A DNA stretch of 43,316 bases from an uncultured Devosia sp. (GTDB lineage: Bacteria > Pseudomonadota > Alphaproteobacteria > Rhizobiales > Devosiaceae). The notes below the pieces were generated by a model. The model was not told where the DNA came from, ran no database searches, and worked only from the letters and a program-made list of their open reading frames with translations. Below are positions 18,317 through 25,844 of this stretch, piece after piece. The stretch spans positions 1-43,316 of the forward strand of contig NZ_CAJXJS010000029.1 of the NCBI RefSeq assembly GCF_913055165.1. Reading direction: 5' to 3'. How positions within the stretch are numbered: the first letter of the stretch is position 1; each line of letters opens with the position of its first letter. A program made the position numbers and the translations under genes.

Positions 18317-19114
18317 ATGAAAAAAAGATCCATTGTCGTAATCGCCTATATCGCCTTCCTGCTGCTGCCGATCTACTGGCTGGTGGCGATGAGCTTCAAG
18401 ACCACGCAGGAAATCCTCGGCGGCTTCTCGCTGTTCCCGCAGGTCTGGACGCTCGAGAGCTACCGGACGATCTTTACCGATCCGACCTGGTATTGGGGCT
18501 ATGTCAACTCCATCCTCTACGTCACGATCAATACGGTGATCTCTGTCGCCGTGGCGCTGCCGGCGGCCTATGCCTTCTCGAGGTATCGCTTCCTGGGTGA
18601 CAAGCATCTCTTCTTTTGGCTGCTGACCAACCGCATGGCCCCGGCGGCGGTCTTCGCCCTGCCCTTCTTCCAGCTCTATTCGGCGATCGGGCTGTTCGAC
18701 ACCCACATCGCAGTGGCGCTGGCCCATTGCCTGTTCAACATCCCGCTGGCGGTCTGGATCCTTGAAGGCTTCATGGGTGGCGTGCCCAAGGAATTGGATG
18801 AGACTGCCTTTGTCGACGGCTATTCCTTTCCGCGCTTCTTTACCCAGGTGTTTCTGCCCACGATCAAGGCAGGCGTCGGCGTGGCAGCCTTCTTCTGCTT
18901 CATGTTCTCCTGGGTGGAGTTGCTCCTGGCCAAGACGTTGACGGCCGTCTACGCCAAGCCCATCGCCGCCACCATGACGCGCACAGCCTCGTCGGCGGGT
19001 TATGAGCTTGGCCTGCTGGCGGCGGCGGGGACGCTCACCATCATTCCCGGCGCCATCGTCATCTGGTTCGTCCGTAACTACATTGCCAAGGGCTTCGCCC
19101 TGGGGAGGGTCTGA
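18317..19114 (+). CDS. glpQ: glycerol ABC transporter permease GlpQ
   Basis: A 265-residue MalG/UgpE-type permease beginning MKKRSIVVIAYIAFLLLPIY, with KTTQEI after the first helix. The EAA loop is LDETAFVDGYSFPRFFTQVFLP near residue 157, and the C-terminus ends in FVRNYIAKGFALGRV. It follows glpP by nine bases and overlaps the DUF2160 gene by one base. It should not be confused with the phosphodiesterase GlpQ. Confidence 0.9.
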   Translation: MKKRSIVVIAYIAFLLLPIYWLVAMSFKTTQEILGGFSLFPQVWTLESYRTIFTDPTWYWGYVNSILYVTINTVISVAVALPAAYAFSRYRFLGDKHLFFWLLTNRMAPAAVFALPFFQLYSAIGLFDTHIAVALAHCLFNIPLAVWILEGFMGGVPKELDETAFVDGYSFPRFFTQVFLPTIKAGVGVAAFFCFMFSWVELLLAKTLTAVYAKPIAATMTRTASSAGYELGLLAAAGTLTIIPGAIVIWFVRNYIAKGFALGRV

Positions 19115-19512
19115 TGCGCTACCTCATAGGCCTTCTTGCGCTCCTGCCGACCGGGGCGCTCGCCCAGCAAGCCGGCTGGGGCAATGTCGGCAAACCCGTC
19201 GAGACGGGCTTTTCCTGGACGGATCCGCTTTGGCCCTCCTTCTGGATGGCCTGGACACCCGCCACGCTTCTCGTTTTCATCGGCATCTTCACCGCGATGG
19301 GCGTACTCATTGTGCTCGAAATCCGCTCCCCCGGCGGGCATGAGCGCCGGGGCGTGCTCGGTCTGACGACGACCCGCGGCGACCGGCTCTTCATGACGCT
19401 TCTGGGCACCAGCTACATCTTCATGGCCTGGCTCGGGTTGATCGGGTCGCCGCTCTGGTGGCCGCTCGGACTCTCGCTCGCCTGGGGCGTCTTCTGCTTC
19501 TGGAAGGTCTAG
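19114..19512 (+). CDS. DUF2160 membrane protein of the glycerol transporter operon
   Basis: A 132-residue protein with a possible signal sequence (cleavage near GALAQ) and two to three further hydrophobic helices, rich in tryptophan. It matches the small DUF2160 membrane proteins that accompany glycerol ABC transporter genes in rhizobia; its function there is unknown. Its start overlaps the glpQ stop by one base, so it belongs to the transcript. It may be an accessory subunit of the importer (inference). Confidence 0.82.
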   Translation: MRYLIGLLALLPTGALAQQAGWGNVGKPVETGFSWTDPLWPSFWMAWTPATLLVFIGIFTAMGVLIVLEIRSPGGHERRGVLGLTTTRGDRLFMTLLGTSYIFMAWLGLIGSPLWWPLGLSLAWGVFCFWKV

Positions 19513-19556
19513 GCGCTGTTTCAGGACGAAGGGCCATTCCACTTGGAGAATTACGC

Positions 19557-19569
19557 AAACCTTAGTAGA
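19557..19569 (-). promoter_or_regulatory. second copy of the glpV operator-like half-site
   Basis: On the minus strand the bases read TCTACTAAGGTTT, differing at one position from TCTACTAAAGTTT at 13229-13241. The copy lies directly before the AGGAGG of the BlaI-like gene. It is the only other occurrence I noticed in the window, which suggests the same regulator binds both places. Confidence 0.4.
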
Positions 19570-19586
19570 AAGGAGGCTTTCAGATC

Positions 19587-20003
19587 GTGCAGTATTGGAC
19601 CGAGGCCGAAATGAGCCAGAAGAAGACGAAATTCCTGACCGAGGTGGAACTGGAATTCATGTCGAAGCTCTGGGAACTGGGCGAAGCCACGGTGCGCGAT
19701 GTGCAGGATGCGCTCGGGCCCACGCGCAAGCTGGCCTATACCTCGGCCGCCACGATCCTGCGCATACTCGAACAAAAGGGCTTCGTGACAAGCACGAAAC
19801 AAGGCAAGTCCTTCTTCTATACGACCACGCTGAGCAAGGACACCTATCAGTCACGATCGCTCAGGAACCTCTCCGAAAAGCTGTTCGACAACGCCCCCGC
19901 GACGCTCGTTGCGCGGCTCGTCGATGACAATGATCTGTCCGAGGAGGCGCTCGACGAAATTCGAGCGCTGATAGATAAGAGGCTCAGGGATGATAAACGC
20001 TAG
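19587..20003 (+). CDS. BlaI/MecI/CopY-family transcriptional repressor
   Basis: A 138-residue winged-helix repressor from GTG 19587, which has a perfect AGGAGG ten bases upstream. ATG 19611 (GAGG nearby) would give the more family-typical 130-residue form and remains possible. LTEVELEFMSKLWELGEATVR and YTSAATILRILEQKGFV are the DNA-binding helices; the C-terminal half forms the dimerisation region. In known systems such repressors are removed by proteolysis initiated by a BlaR1-type membrane protease, and an M56 protease gene overlaps this one by 14 bases. No beta-lactamase gene is nearby; the glycerol transporter lies immediately upstream. Confidence 0.85.
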   Translation: MQYWTEAEMSQKKTKFLTEVELEFMSKLWELGEATVRDVQDALGPTRKLAYTSAATILRILEQKGFVTSTKQGKSFFYTTTLSKDTYQSRSLRNLSEKLFDNAPATLVARLVDDNDLSEEALDEIRALIDKRLRDDKR

Positions 20004-21132
20004 CGCGCTTCTGGATGCCTATGTCGATGTGAACCTGCTTCTGGCTCTCGTCTGCGTTCTCTGGTTCTTGTGCCGGCGAATGCTGGACATGGCGGGTCTC
20101 GCCCATGCCGTGACGGCGCGGCTCAATCTGTTACGGGCGGTCCTGCTCGCCGTAATCCTGAGCCCGGTGTTCGTTGCGCTCCTGGCCCTTGTCAGCAAAG
20201 CGGGCTATGTCGCCCCCCACCACGGCGTCAACGTCACTGACTTCATCGTTGCCCAATATCTCCAGGGCCGGTTCGAGATGAACGCCTCCGCCCTCGAAGG
20301 GCTTCTGGGCATACGGAGCCAACTGGCCGAAGCGGCCTTTTCGCCCACGGGGCGGCTGGTGCTCTGGGCCCTGGCGGCGGGGACTGTCATCTTCCTCGCG
20401 CGGCTCGGCTGGAGCGTGGTGAAACTGCAGCGGATCATCGCCGACAGCTATGTCTGGCGCCGCTCGGGCCGTCTGGAACTGCGCGTCTCCGACACGGTCG
20501 CCGTGCCGTTTTCCACCCGCGGACTGCGTACCCGGATCGTTGTCCTGCCCTCCGGCATGCTGGCGCGTGAAGCCGATCTGAAGATTGCGCTCGGCCATGA
20601 ATTGCAGCATCTGCGTCAGGGCGACGTGGAATGGGAGATGGTGATGGAGTTGGTCCGGCCCTTCCTGTTCTGGAACCCGGCCTTCTATGTCTGGCGGCGT
20701 CACGTCGAGGAGCTGCGCGAGCTCTCTTGCGACCGGCAGGTGCTGTCGCGGCGGGGCTACGATGTCGCGGCCTATTGCGAGTGTCTCTTGCGGGTCTGCC
20801 ATGATGGCATCCGTCGTCACCGGCTTCTTTCCGTCGAAATGCCGGTCGTGGCTCTTGTCAGGCCCGAAAATCGGCTGTTCGGCGGCCGTTCGGCCATGCT
20901 GCTCAAGCGGCGGATGATGTCGGTGATCGAGGGGCGTGCGGAGCGGCATCCACGGCTGGTTTTTGCGGCGCTGGCCGTGCCTGCACTGGCACTGACATTG
21001 TTCGCCTCTGTCGCGATCCAGAAACCCGGCGACTGGAGCCAGGACCGGATCATGCTCTCAACCATCGTCAACCTTGAACGCCTTGCCGCGGTGAACGGTC
21101 CTGTGCCCTCGTTCGGCTCACCAGGCTTCTGA
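19990..21132 (+). CDS. M56-family membrane metallopeptidase (BlaR1-like, no sensor domain)
   Basis: A 380-residue integral membrane protein. Two hydrophobic helices lie in the first 75 residues and another near 125-145. The zinc-protease motif HELQH sits in LGHELQHLRQGDVEWE near residue 200, with further conserved segments such as ELSCDRQVL. A last helix follows near residues 318-338. BlaR1/MecR1 carry a roughly 250-residue penicillin-binding sensor after the last helix; here only about 40 residues remain, so the signal must be different. It overlaps the BlaI-type gene by 14 bases and is expected to inactivate that repressor. Confidence 0.85.
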   Translation: MINASALLDAYVDVNLLLALVCVLWFLCRRMLDMAGLAHAVTARLNLLRAVLLAVILSPVFVALLALVSKAGYVAPHHGVNVTDFIVAQYLQGRFEMNASALEGLLGIRSQLAEAAFSPTGRLVLWALAAGTVIFLARLGWSVVKLQRIIADSYVWRRSGRLELRVSDTVAVPFSTRGLRTRIVVLPSGMLAREADLKIALGHELQHLRQGDVEWEMVMELVRPFLFWNPAFYVWRRHVEELRELSCDRQVLSRRGYDVAAYCECLLRVCHDGIRRHRLLSVEMPVVALVRPENRLFGGRSAMLLKRRMMSVIEGRAERHPRLVFAALAVPALALTLFASVAIQKPGDWSQDRIMLSTIVNLERLAAVNGPVPSFGSPGF

Positions 21133-21397
21133 GCGCATCCATCCGAGTCTCGGTCTGGTGGCGTTAAAGACCGAAGGTTTGGTCGTCGCCGTCTCTCTCC
21201 ATTGCAGGTCGCGGCAGATCACATAAACGAAGGCGCTAGGCACACGGGCGACGGCGCAGCCAATATCTTCCCGAACTGGGATGCTTCCAGCGCGTCGCCA
21301 TTCTGAGGTTCATTTGTACCGCTCCTATATACCAGTCGCGCGGTTACAAAGCCAATAACTCCAGAGGGTTACCAGATAACCTGACATTTGGGAGTAA

Positions 21398-21487
21398 TGG
21401 CGGAGAGAGAGGGATTCGAACCCCCGATAGAGTTGCCCCTATGCCGCATTTCGAGTGCGGTGCATTCAACCGCTCTGCCATCTCTCC
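21398..21487 (-). tRNA. tRNA-Ser (anticodon CGA)
   Basis: Read on the minus strand, a 7-bp acceptor stem GGAGAGA/TCTCTCC is followed by a D-arm, an anticodon loop CTCGAAA with anticodon CGA (21453-21451) and a long variable arm typical of class II tRNAs. The TTCGAAT T-loop, a G discriminator and an encoded CCA (21400-21398) complete it. It decodes UCG. The 265 bases between it and the M56 gene show no gene. Confidence 0.96.
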
Positions 21488-21537
21488 GCGAGATCGAAAC
21501 GTCCCTGGAAAGGACGCCGCTGGTCGATACGGGGCGG

Positions 21538-21566
21538 CTTATGACATAGCCTCGTCACGCCTGCAA
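21538..21566 (-). promoter_or_regulatory. predicted promoter of tRNA-Ser
   Basis: On the minus strand TTGCAG (21566-21561) and CATAAG (21543-21538) are 17 bases apart, giving a start near 21531, about 44 bases before the mature tRNA. Each box matches four of six consensus bases. Confidence 0.35.
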
Positions 21567-21696
21567 CACCTCTTATGCATGCAATTGGACCACATGGGAC
21601 ACACCGCGACGATCTCACAATCGCGTGCGTTCCAATCCGTCCCACCCCGGAGGCGTTAGTCCTAGTGTTATCGAGACAGAATGGGAGACTGCTCTT

Positions 21697-22473
21697 ATGG
21701 TTACACGCCGCACCGTCGTCGCCGGCATGGCCGGCTTGCCCCTGGCCGGCTTAGCCGTCAATTTCGGATCAACCGTCGCAAAAGCTCAGGAGATGCCCAT
21801 GGCTGACACCGTTAGCACCAGTGCCGGCGACCTGGTCATCCACCCCGTGGATCATGCCAGCCTCGTGCTGGAGTTCGATGGCAAGGCCATCTATGTCGAT
21901 CCGGTCGGCGGGCCGGAGCGCTACGCCACCCTGCCCGCACCATCCGCAATATTGATCACTCATGGCCATGGCGACCATTTCGATCTGCCGACGCTCGAAG
22001 CCATTGCTGGCGATGCGCCCCTGATCACCAATGGCGATGTCCGTGAAAAACTGCCCGAAGCGCTCAAGGCCCAAGCCACCGCCATGGCCAATGGCGAGAG
22101 CGGTACTATCCTCGACCTGCCCATTCGGGCCATCGCCGCCCATAACATCACGGAAGACCGCATGCGCTATCACCCCGTCGGCGTGGGCAATGGCTATGTC
22201 CTGAGCTTCGGCGACAGCCAGGTTTATGTCGCGGGCGACACCGAACCGACGGAGGATATGCTGGGGCTGACCGGAATTGCCGTGGCATTCCTGCCCATGA
22301 ACCTGCCCTACACCATGACGCCGCAGCAGGCCGTCGAAGCGATCAACACCTTCAGGCCAGCCATTATTTATCCCTATCACTATGGAGACAGCGACCTCAG
22401 CCCGCTCAAGACGGATGTCGAAGACGGAATCGAAGTCCGCCTGCGGAACTGGTATGCCCTGAGCCAGGACTGA
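21697..22473 (+). CDS. Tat-exported metallo-beta-lactamase-fold hydrolase (UlaG-like)
   Basis: A 258-residue protein with a twin-arginine signal at the start (VTRRTVVAGMAG) and probable cleavage near residue 31, so the enzyme should fold with metal in the cytoplasm and act in the periplasm. The metal motif THGHGDHFD is near residue 87, a second ligand region is VYVAGDTEPTEDM, and YPYHYGDSDL near the end supplies the last histidine. This layout fits UlaG-like metal-dependent hydrolases rather than class B beta-lactamases. ATG 21697 has GGGAG nine bases upstream; the in-frame GTG at 21625 would spoil the Tat signal. Substrate unknown. Confidence 0.85.
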   Translation: MVTRRTVVAGMAGLPLAGLAVNFGSTVAKAQEMPMADTVSTSAGDLVIHPVDHASLVLEFDGKAIYVDPVGGPERYATLPAPSAILITHGHGDHFDLPTLEAIAGDAPLITNGDVREKLPEALKAQATAMANGESGTILDLPIRAIAAHNITEDRMRYHPVGVGNGYVLSFGDSQVYVAGDTEPTEDMLGLTGIAVAFLPMNLPYTMTPQQAVEAINTFRPAIIYPYHYGDSDLSPLKTDVEDGIEVRLRNWYALSQD

Positions 22474-22494
22474 CCGGCGCTGGTTCGCCGTTAC

Positions 22495-22564
22495 CGATGA
22501 CAGGTCATCGCGACCATGGCTTGCCGCCAAACAGCTTGACTCTTGGGGACTTTGCCCCGATAAG
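22495..22564 (+). promoter_or_regulatory. rplU-rpmA promoter with upstream dyad
   Basis: TTGACT (22536-22541) and GATAAG (22559-22564) are spaced by exactly 17 bases, one of the best sigma-70-like promoters in the window; transcription would start near 22571. A 16-bp inverted repeat CGATGAC/GTCATCG (22495-22510) lies 26 bases upstream of the -35 and could bind a regulator. Confidence 0.6.
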
Positions 22565-22570
22565 CGCTCC

Positions 22571-22736
22571 AATCTGCGCACCGGTCCGTCCGGTGCGCTG
22601 GTTTTGTTTGAAAACGCTGCTCGAGGCTGCCGGCTGAATTTTCAGCCCTCATCATTCGAAAAGCCCGCGGAAAGGCACGAAATCCGCGGCGCCGCAGAGC
22701 GCGACAGATAGGGACCGGTTGGGAGTACCAGCTGGC
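22571..22736 (+). promoter_or_regulatory. structured 5' leader of rplU
   Basis: The roughly 165-base leader contains three hairpins. I is GCGCACCGG/CCGGTGCGC (22576-22598, 5-base loop), followed by a U-rich TGGTTTTGTTT, terminator-like and right after the predicted start. II is GGCTGAA/TTCAGCC (22632-22647), whose right arm can alternatively pair with GGCTG at 22625-22629. III is CCGCGGA/TCCGCGG (22665-22689, 11-base loop). This suggests attenuation or L21 feedback; no named riboswitch is recognised. Confidence 0.5.
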
Positions 22737-23276
22737 ATGCATATGACTTTCGCCGTTATCAAGACGGGCGGGAAGCAGTACAAGGTTGCTGCCAACGACG
22801 TCATCAAGATCGAAAAGCTCGAGGCCGAGGCTGGTGACATCGTCACCTTCGACCAGGTCCTCATGGTTGGCGACACCATCGGCGCTCCGCTGGTGGAAGG
22901 CGCCCTGGTTGCTGCTGAACTGGTCGAGACCAAGAAGCAGAAGACCGTCATCATCTTCAAGAAGCGCCGCCGCCACAATTCGCGTCGTCGCAATGGCCAC
23001 CGCCAGCTGCTCTCGACCGTGCGCATCACCGAGATCCTGACCGGCGGCGCCAAGCCGACCGTCAAGGCTGCTGCCAAGGCCGAAAAGACCGAAGCCGTCG
23101 CCGAAAAGGCCCCGGCCAAGAAGGCCGCCGCCTCCAAGGCAGAAGCTGCTGCCGAAGCCCCGGCCAAGAAGCCGGCTGCCAAGAAGGCCGCCGCCAAGAC
23201 CGAAGACGCCGCTGCTGAAAAGCCGGCGAAGAAGGCCCCGGCCAAGAAGGCCGCTCCCAAGGCCACCGAAGAATAA
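22737..23276 (+). CDS. rplU: 50S ribosomal protein L21
   Basis: A 179-residue protein whose first 105 residues are a standard bL21: [13 protein letters not shown] at the start, then [17 protein letters not shown], the 23S rRNA-binding loop. The last 70 residues are an Ala/Lys/Glu-rich low-complexity tail with repeated PAKKAA-type units, as found in many alphaproteobacterial L21 proteins. ATG 22737 has GGGAG 11 bases upstream; a second ATG at 22743 is also possible. It is the first gene of the rplU-rpmA transcript. Confidence 0.96.
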   Translation: MHMTFAVIKTGGKQYKVAANDVIKIEKLEAEAGDIVTFDQVLMVGDTIGAPLVEGALVAAELVETKKQKTVIIFKKRRRHNSRRRNGHRQLLSTVRITEILTGGAKPTVKAAAKAEKTEAVAEKAPAKKAAASKAEAAAEAPAKKPAAKKAAAKTEDAAAEKPAKKAPAKKAAPKATEE

Positions 23277-23291
23277 GAGGAACCGAGAACC

Positions 23292-23558
23292 ATGGCACAC
23301 AAGAAAGCAGGCGGCTCATCCCGCAACGGTCGTGATACCGCTGGTCGTCGTCTCGGCGTCAAGAAGTTCGGCGGCGAAGCTGTGATCGCCGGCAACATCA
23401 TCATTCGCCAGCGTGGCACCAAGTGGGCTCCCGGCACAGGCGTCGGCCTGGGCAAGGATCACACCATTTTTGCGCTCGTGGACGGCACCGTGTCGTACCG
23501 AACCCGCGCCAACTCCAAAGTACACGTGTCTGTCATCCCGGCAGAGGCCGCCGAATAA
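23292..23558 (+). CDS. rpmA: 50S ribosomal protein L27
   Basis: An 88-residue bL27 beginning [15 protein letters not shown]; its N-terminal tail reaches the peptidyl-transferase centre in ribosomes. [19 protein letters not shown] and the [12 protein letters not shown] strand are diagnostic. It lies 15 bases after rplU and is followed by a strong terminator. There is no cleavable N-terminal extension of the Firmicutes type. Confidence 0.97.
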   Translation: MAHKKAGGSSRNGRDTAGRRLGVKKFGGEAVIAGNIIIRQRGTKWAPGTGVGLGKDHTIFALVDGTVSYRTRANSKVHVSVIPAEAAE

Positions 23559-23629
23559 CCCGGCAGGCCTGACAAACCCGCCGGAGACCTGTTCCCCGGC
23601 GCTGCGTTTGGCAAAAGACAGCAAATGCG

Positions 23630-23664
23630 AAGGGGAACCGGTCCGCCGGTTCCCCTTTTTTCTT
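23630..23664 (+). terminator. rho-independent terminator after rpmA
   Basis: A perfect 12-bp stem AAGGGGAACCGG/CCGGTTCCCCTT with loop TCCG is followed by TTTTCTT. Only 17 bases remain before the next gene's ATG at 23682. Confidence 0.9.
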
Positions 23665-23681
23665 CCCCGGAGCATTTGCAA

Positions 23682-24224
23682 ATGACCAGCGTCGCGACCA
23701 GCCTCAAGCACCGCCTGCCCACCGCCATCCGCACCCAGCGCCTGGTCCTGGTAACCCCGACACTGGCTCATGCTCCCGCCATTGCTGCCCTGGCCAACAA
23801 TGCCAATGTGCATAAATGGATGGCACGGCTGCCCTTTCCCTACGGGCTGAGCGACGCCGAATTCTTCATCAACGAGATCGTGCCCAGCGCCGAGGAATTC
23901 TGCCTCGCCATCACCCGTGATGACGAATTCATGGGCGTGGTCGGCCTTCATTTCGGCGACGGACAGGTGCCGGAACTCGGATATTGGTTGGGAGAACCCT
24001 ATTGGGGCCTGGGCTATGCCACAGAGGCCGCCAGGATGGTCGTCTCGGCGGCGCGAGCGGCTGGAGCCACAGCATTGCGCGCGCGCGCGCTCAAAGACAA
24101 CCACGCTTCGCGCAACGTGTTGCGCAAAGCCGGATTTATCGAAACTCAGGAAGGCCCCGAGCCCCTGGGCACGAACCGCGGCAAGCCAGCGGTGTTTCTC
24201 TATCTGGAGTTCGACCAGAGATGA
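23682..24224 (+). CDS. GNAT N-acetyltransferase, RimJ/RimL type (copy 1 of 4)
   Basis: A 180-residue acetyltransferase of the GNAT fold. RTQRLVLVTPTL opens the domain, LPFPYGL lies near residue 49, LGYWLGEPYWGLGYATEAAR near 104 contains the acetyl-CoA pyrophosphate loop, and NHASRNVLRKAGF near 144 is the last helix-strand. ATG 23682 has GGAG nine bases upstream. The start codon is the end of a 12-bp palindrome CATTTGCAAATG (23673-23684), so initiation may be sensitive to structure. Acceptor unknown; the RimJ/RimL group modifies protein N-termini among other targets. Confidence 0.87.
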   Translation: MTSVATSLKHRLPTAIRTQRLVLVTPTLAHAPAIAALANNANVHKWMARLPFPYGLSDAEFFINEIVPSAEEFCLAITRDDEFMGVVGLHFGDGQVPELGYWLGEPYWGLGYATEAARMVVSAARAAGATALRARALKDNHASRNVLRKAGFIETQEGPEPLGTNRGKPAVFLYLEFDQR

Positions 24225-24748
24225 CCGAACTCCACACGTCCCGTCTTGTGCTTCGCCCTGCCCGCCCCGGTGATGCCCCCTGCTTTGCCTTGGGGGTAAG
24301 TGACTTTGCCGTCGCCCGCTGGCTGACGCCCCTGCCCTTTCCTTTCACTCTCGCCATGGCCAATGACTGGCTGCGGCTGGCACCGGCAAACGGCCCCGAC
24401 CGATCCATGTTCATTATCGATCTGCCCGGGCGCGGGTTGATCGGCTGTGTCGCTCTGAACAATGAACTGGGGTTCTGGATCGCTCGCCAGCATTGGGGCC
24501 GCGGCTATGCCTTTGAGGCCGCCCGCGCCGTCATTGGCTGGCATTTCGCCACCAGCAACACAGACCATATTTCCGCCAGCGCCCATCACGACAATCGCGC
24601 CTCACTGCGCCTCAAAGCCAAGCTGGGCTTTGAAGAGGTGGGGCGCGACATGCGATTTTCGCACGCGCTGCAGCACAATGTGCAACATGTGCTGACCCGG
24701 CTGACCCGGACGCGCTGGCAGATGATGGAGTCCAAGCAATGCGCCTGA
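24221..24748 (+). CDS. GNAT N-acetyltransferase (copy 2 of 4)
   Basis: A 175-residue GNAT protein. TSRLVLRPARPGD starts the fold, LPFPFTL lies near residue 38, LGFWIARQHWGRGYAFEAAR near 83 is the cofactor-binding loop, and NRASLRLKAKLGF closes it. It overlaps copy 1 by four bases (ATGA), which fixes the start. It lacks the longer hydrophilic strand segment present in copies 1 and 3. Same architecture as its neighbours, so probably a duplication product. Confidence 0.87.
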   Translation: MTELHTSRLVLRPARPGDAPCFALGVSDFAVARWLTPLPFPFTLAMANDWLRLAPANGPDRSMFIIDLPGRGLIGCVALNNELGFWIARQHWGRGYAFEAARAVIGWHFATSNTDHISASAHHDNRASLRLKAKLGFEEVGRDMRFSHALQHNVQHVLTRLTRTRWQMMESKQCA

Positions 24749-25260
24749 GAAACGAGCTGCCCGAGACCATCGAGACCGAGCGGCTGGTGCTGCGCGCGCC
24801 GCACATTTCGGACCTCGATGATCTCATCGCCCAGGCCAATAACTGGAACGTATTGGAGCCGACGGCCAACCTGCCCTTCCCCTACCAGGAGAGCCACGGC
24901 CGTACCTTTCTTGGAAAGGAGCAGCGCGCCCTCCACCACCCGTTCGTTATTGCCGAGAGGGGCAGCGACCGTCTGATGGGCGTGATTGGCCTCTATTTTC
25001 ACGACGACCGGCCCACTGAGCTCGGTTACTGGCTGGGTGAGAGCCATTGGGGCAAAGGCTATGCGCCCGAGGCGATCACCGGTCTGCTCGGCGCTGCCAC
25101 CGCCATCGGGCTGACCCCGATTCGGGCGCGCGTGCTGGCACACAATGCCGGCTCGATCCGCGTGCTCGAGAAAACCGGGTTCACCACCATCGAGCACACC
25201 CATAGCGTGGTCGAGCGCCATCTCGGCAAACCACTCCTGGTAATGGAGTGGCGCGCTTGA
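24739..25260 (+). CDS. GNAT N-acetyltransferase (copy 3 of 4)
   Basis: A 173-residue GNAT protein: TERLVLRAPHISD, LPFPYQES near residue 47, LGYWLGESHWGKGYAPEA near 95, and NAGSIRVLEKTGF near 136. It overlaps copy 2 by ten bases. Closest in layout to copy 1, sharing the GYWLGE-WG-GYA-EA block. Substrate unknown. Confidence 0.87.
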   Translation: MRLRNELPETIETERLVLRAPHISDLDDLIAQANNWNVLEPTANLPFPYQESHGRTFLGKEQRALHHPFVIAERGSDRLMGVIGLYFHDDRPTELGYWLGESHWGKGYAPEAITGLLGAATAIGLTPIRARVLAHNAGSIRVLEKTGFTTIEHTHSVVERHLGKPLLVMEWRA

Positions 25261-25823
25261 CACCTACCCTTCGTACCGACCGGCTGATCCTGCGGGCACC
25301 GCAGATGGGTGACGCCGAACCCATCGCGCGCTTCCTCAACGACATGGAGGTGGCGGGCAATTTGGCGCGTGTGCCCTTTCCCTATCATTTGAGTGACGCC
25401 CGCACTTGGCTGGCAACCCAGAAGGGCGACCAGCAATTGAACCAGACCAGCTTCTCCATCGAGCTTGCGGGCGAAGGATATGTGGGTCATATCGGCTACC
25501 AGCCGATGGGACGGGGTGCCATACTTGGCTATTGGCTCGGAAAGCCTTATTGGGGCAAAGGCATCATGACCGAGGCCGCCACGGCAGCGGTGAAGTGGTT
25601 TTTCGACACAAGTGATGCCCCGGCCATTGTGTCTGGTGTCTTCCACTTCAACACTGCCTCGCTGGCGATCCAGCGGCGGCTTGGATTTGTCGAGACCGGC
25701 CGATCCACCCTGCTCTGCCTTGCGCGCGGCGCTGAGCTGGAGCATATCGACACCAAACTGACACGAGCGCGCTACCAGCAGGGCTGGTTTCCCGCCAACC
25801 GGGCGGCAGGCGCGACCCAATAG
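25257..25823 (+). CDS. GNAT N-acetyltransferase (copy 4 of 4)
   Basis: A 188-residue GNAT protein if started at TTG 25257, which overlaps the copy 3 stop (TTGA) and has GGAG eight bases upstream. The GTG at 25248 overlaps that same GGAG and so is less likely. TDRLILRAPQMGD opens the fold, VPFPYHL is near residue 42, LGYWLGKPYWGKGIMTEAA near 88, and NTASLAIQRRLGF near 130. Downstream obgE follows after 21 bases. Confidence 0.85.
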   Translation: MTPTLRTDRLILRAPQMGDAEPIARFLNDMEVAGNLARVPFPYHLSDARTWLATQKGDQQLNQTSFSIELAGEGYVGHIGYQPMGRGAILGYWLGKPYWGKGIMTEAATAAVKWFFDTSDAPAIVSGVFHFNTASLAIQRRLGFVETGRSTLLCLARGAELEHIDTKLTRARYQQGWFPANRAAGATQ

Positions 25824-25844
25824 GTGCTGGAAGGCACGACAGGC

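Noticed and set aside
21149..21174. Hairpin TCGGTC/GACCGA after the M56 gene as a terminator
   Set aside because: Six-bp stem with a 13-base loop and no T-run; too weak to call.
21697..22473. Class B beta-lactamase controlled by the BlaI/M56 pair
   Set aside because: The metal-site layout matches UlaG-like hydrolases and no shared operator motif was seen upstream.
22960..23276. Ala/Lys-rich tail of L21 as a frameshift or fused histone-like protein
   Set aside because: The frame is continuous with a standard L21 core, and such tails are common in alphaproteobacterial L21.
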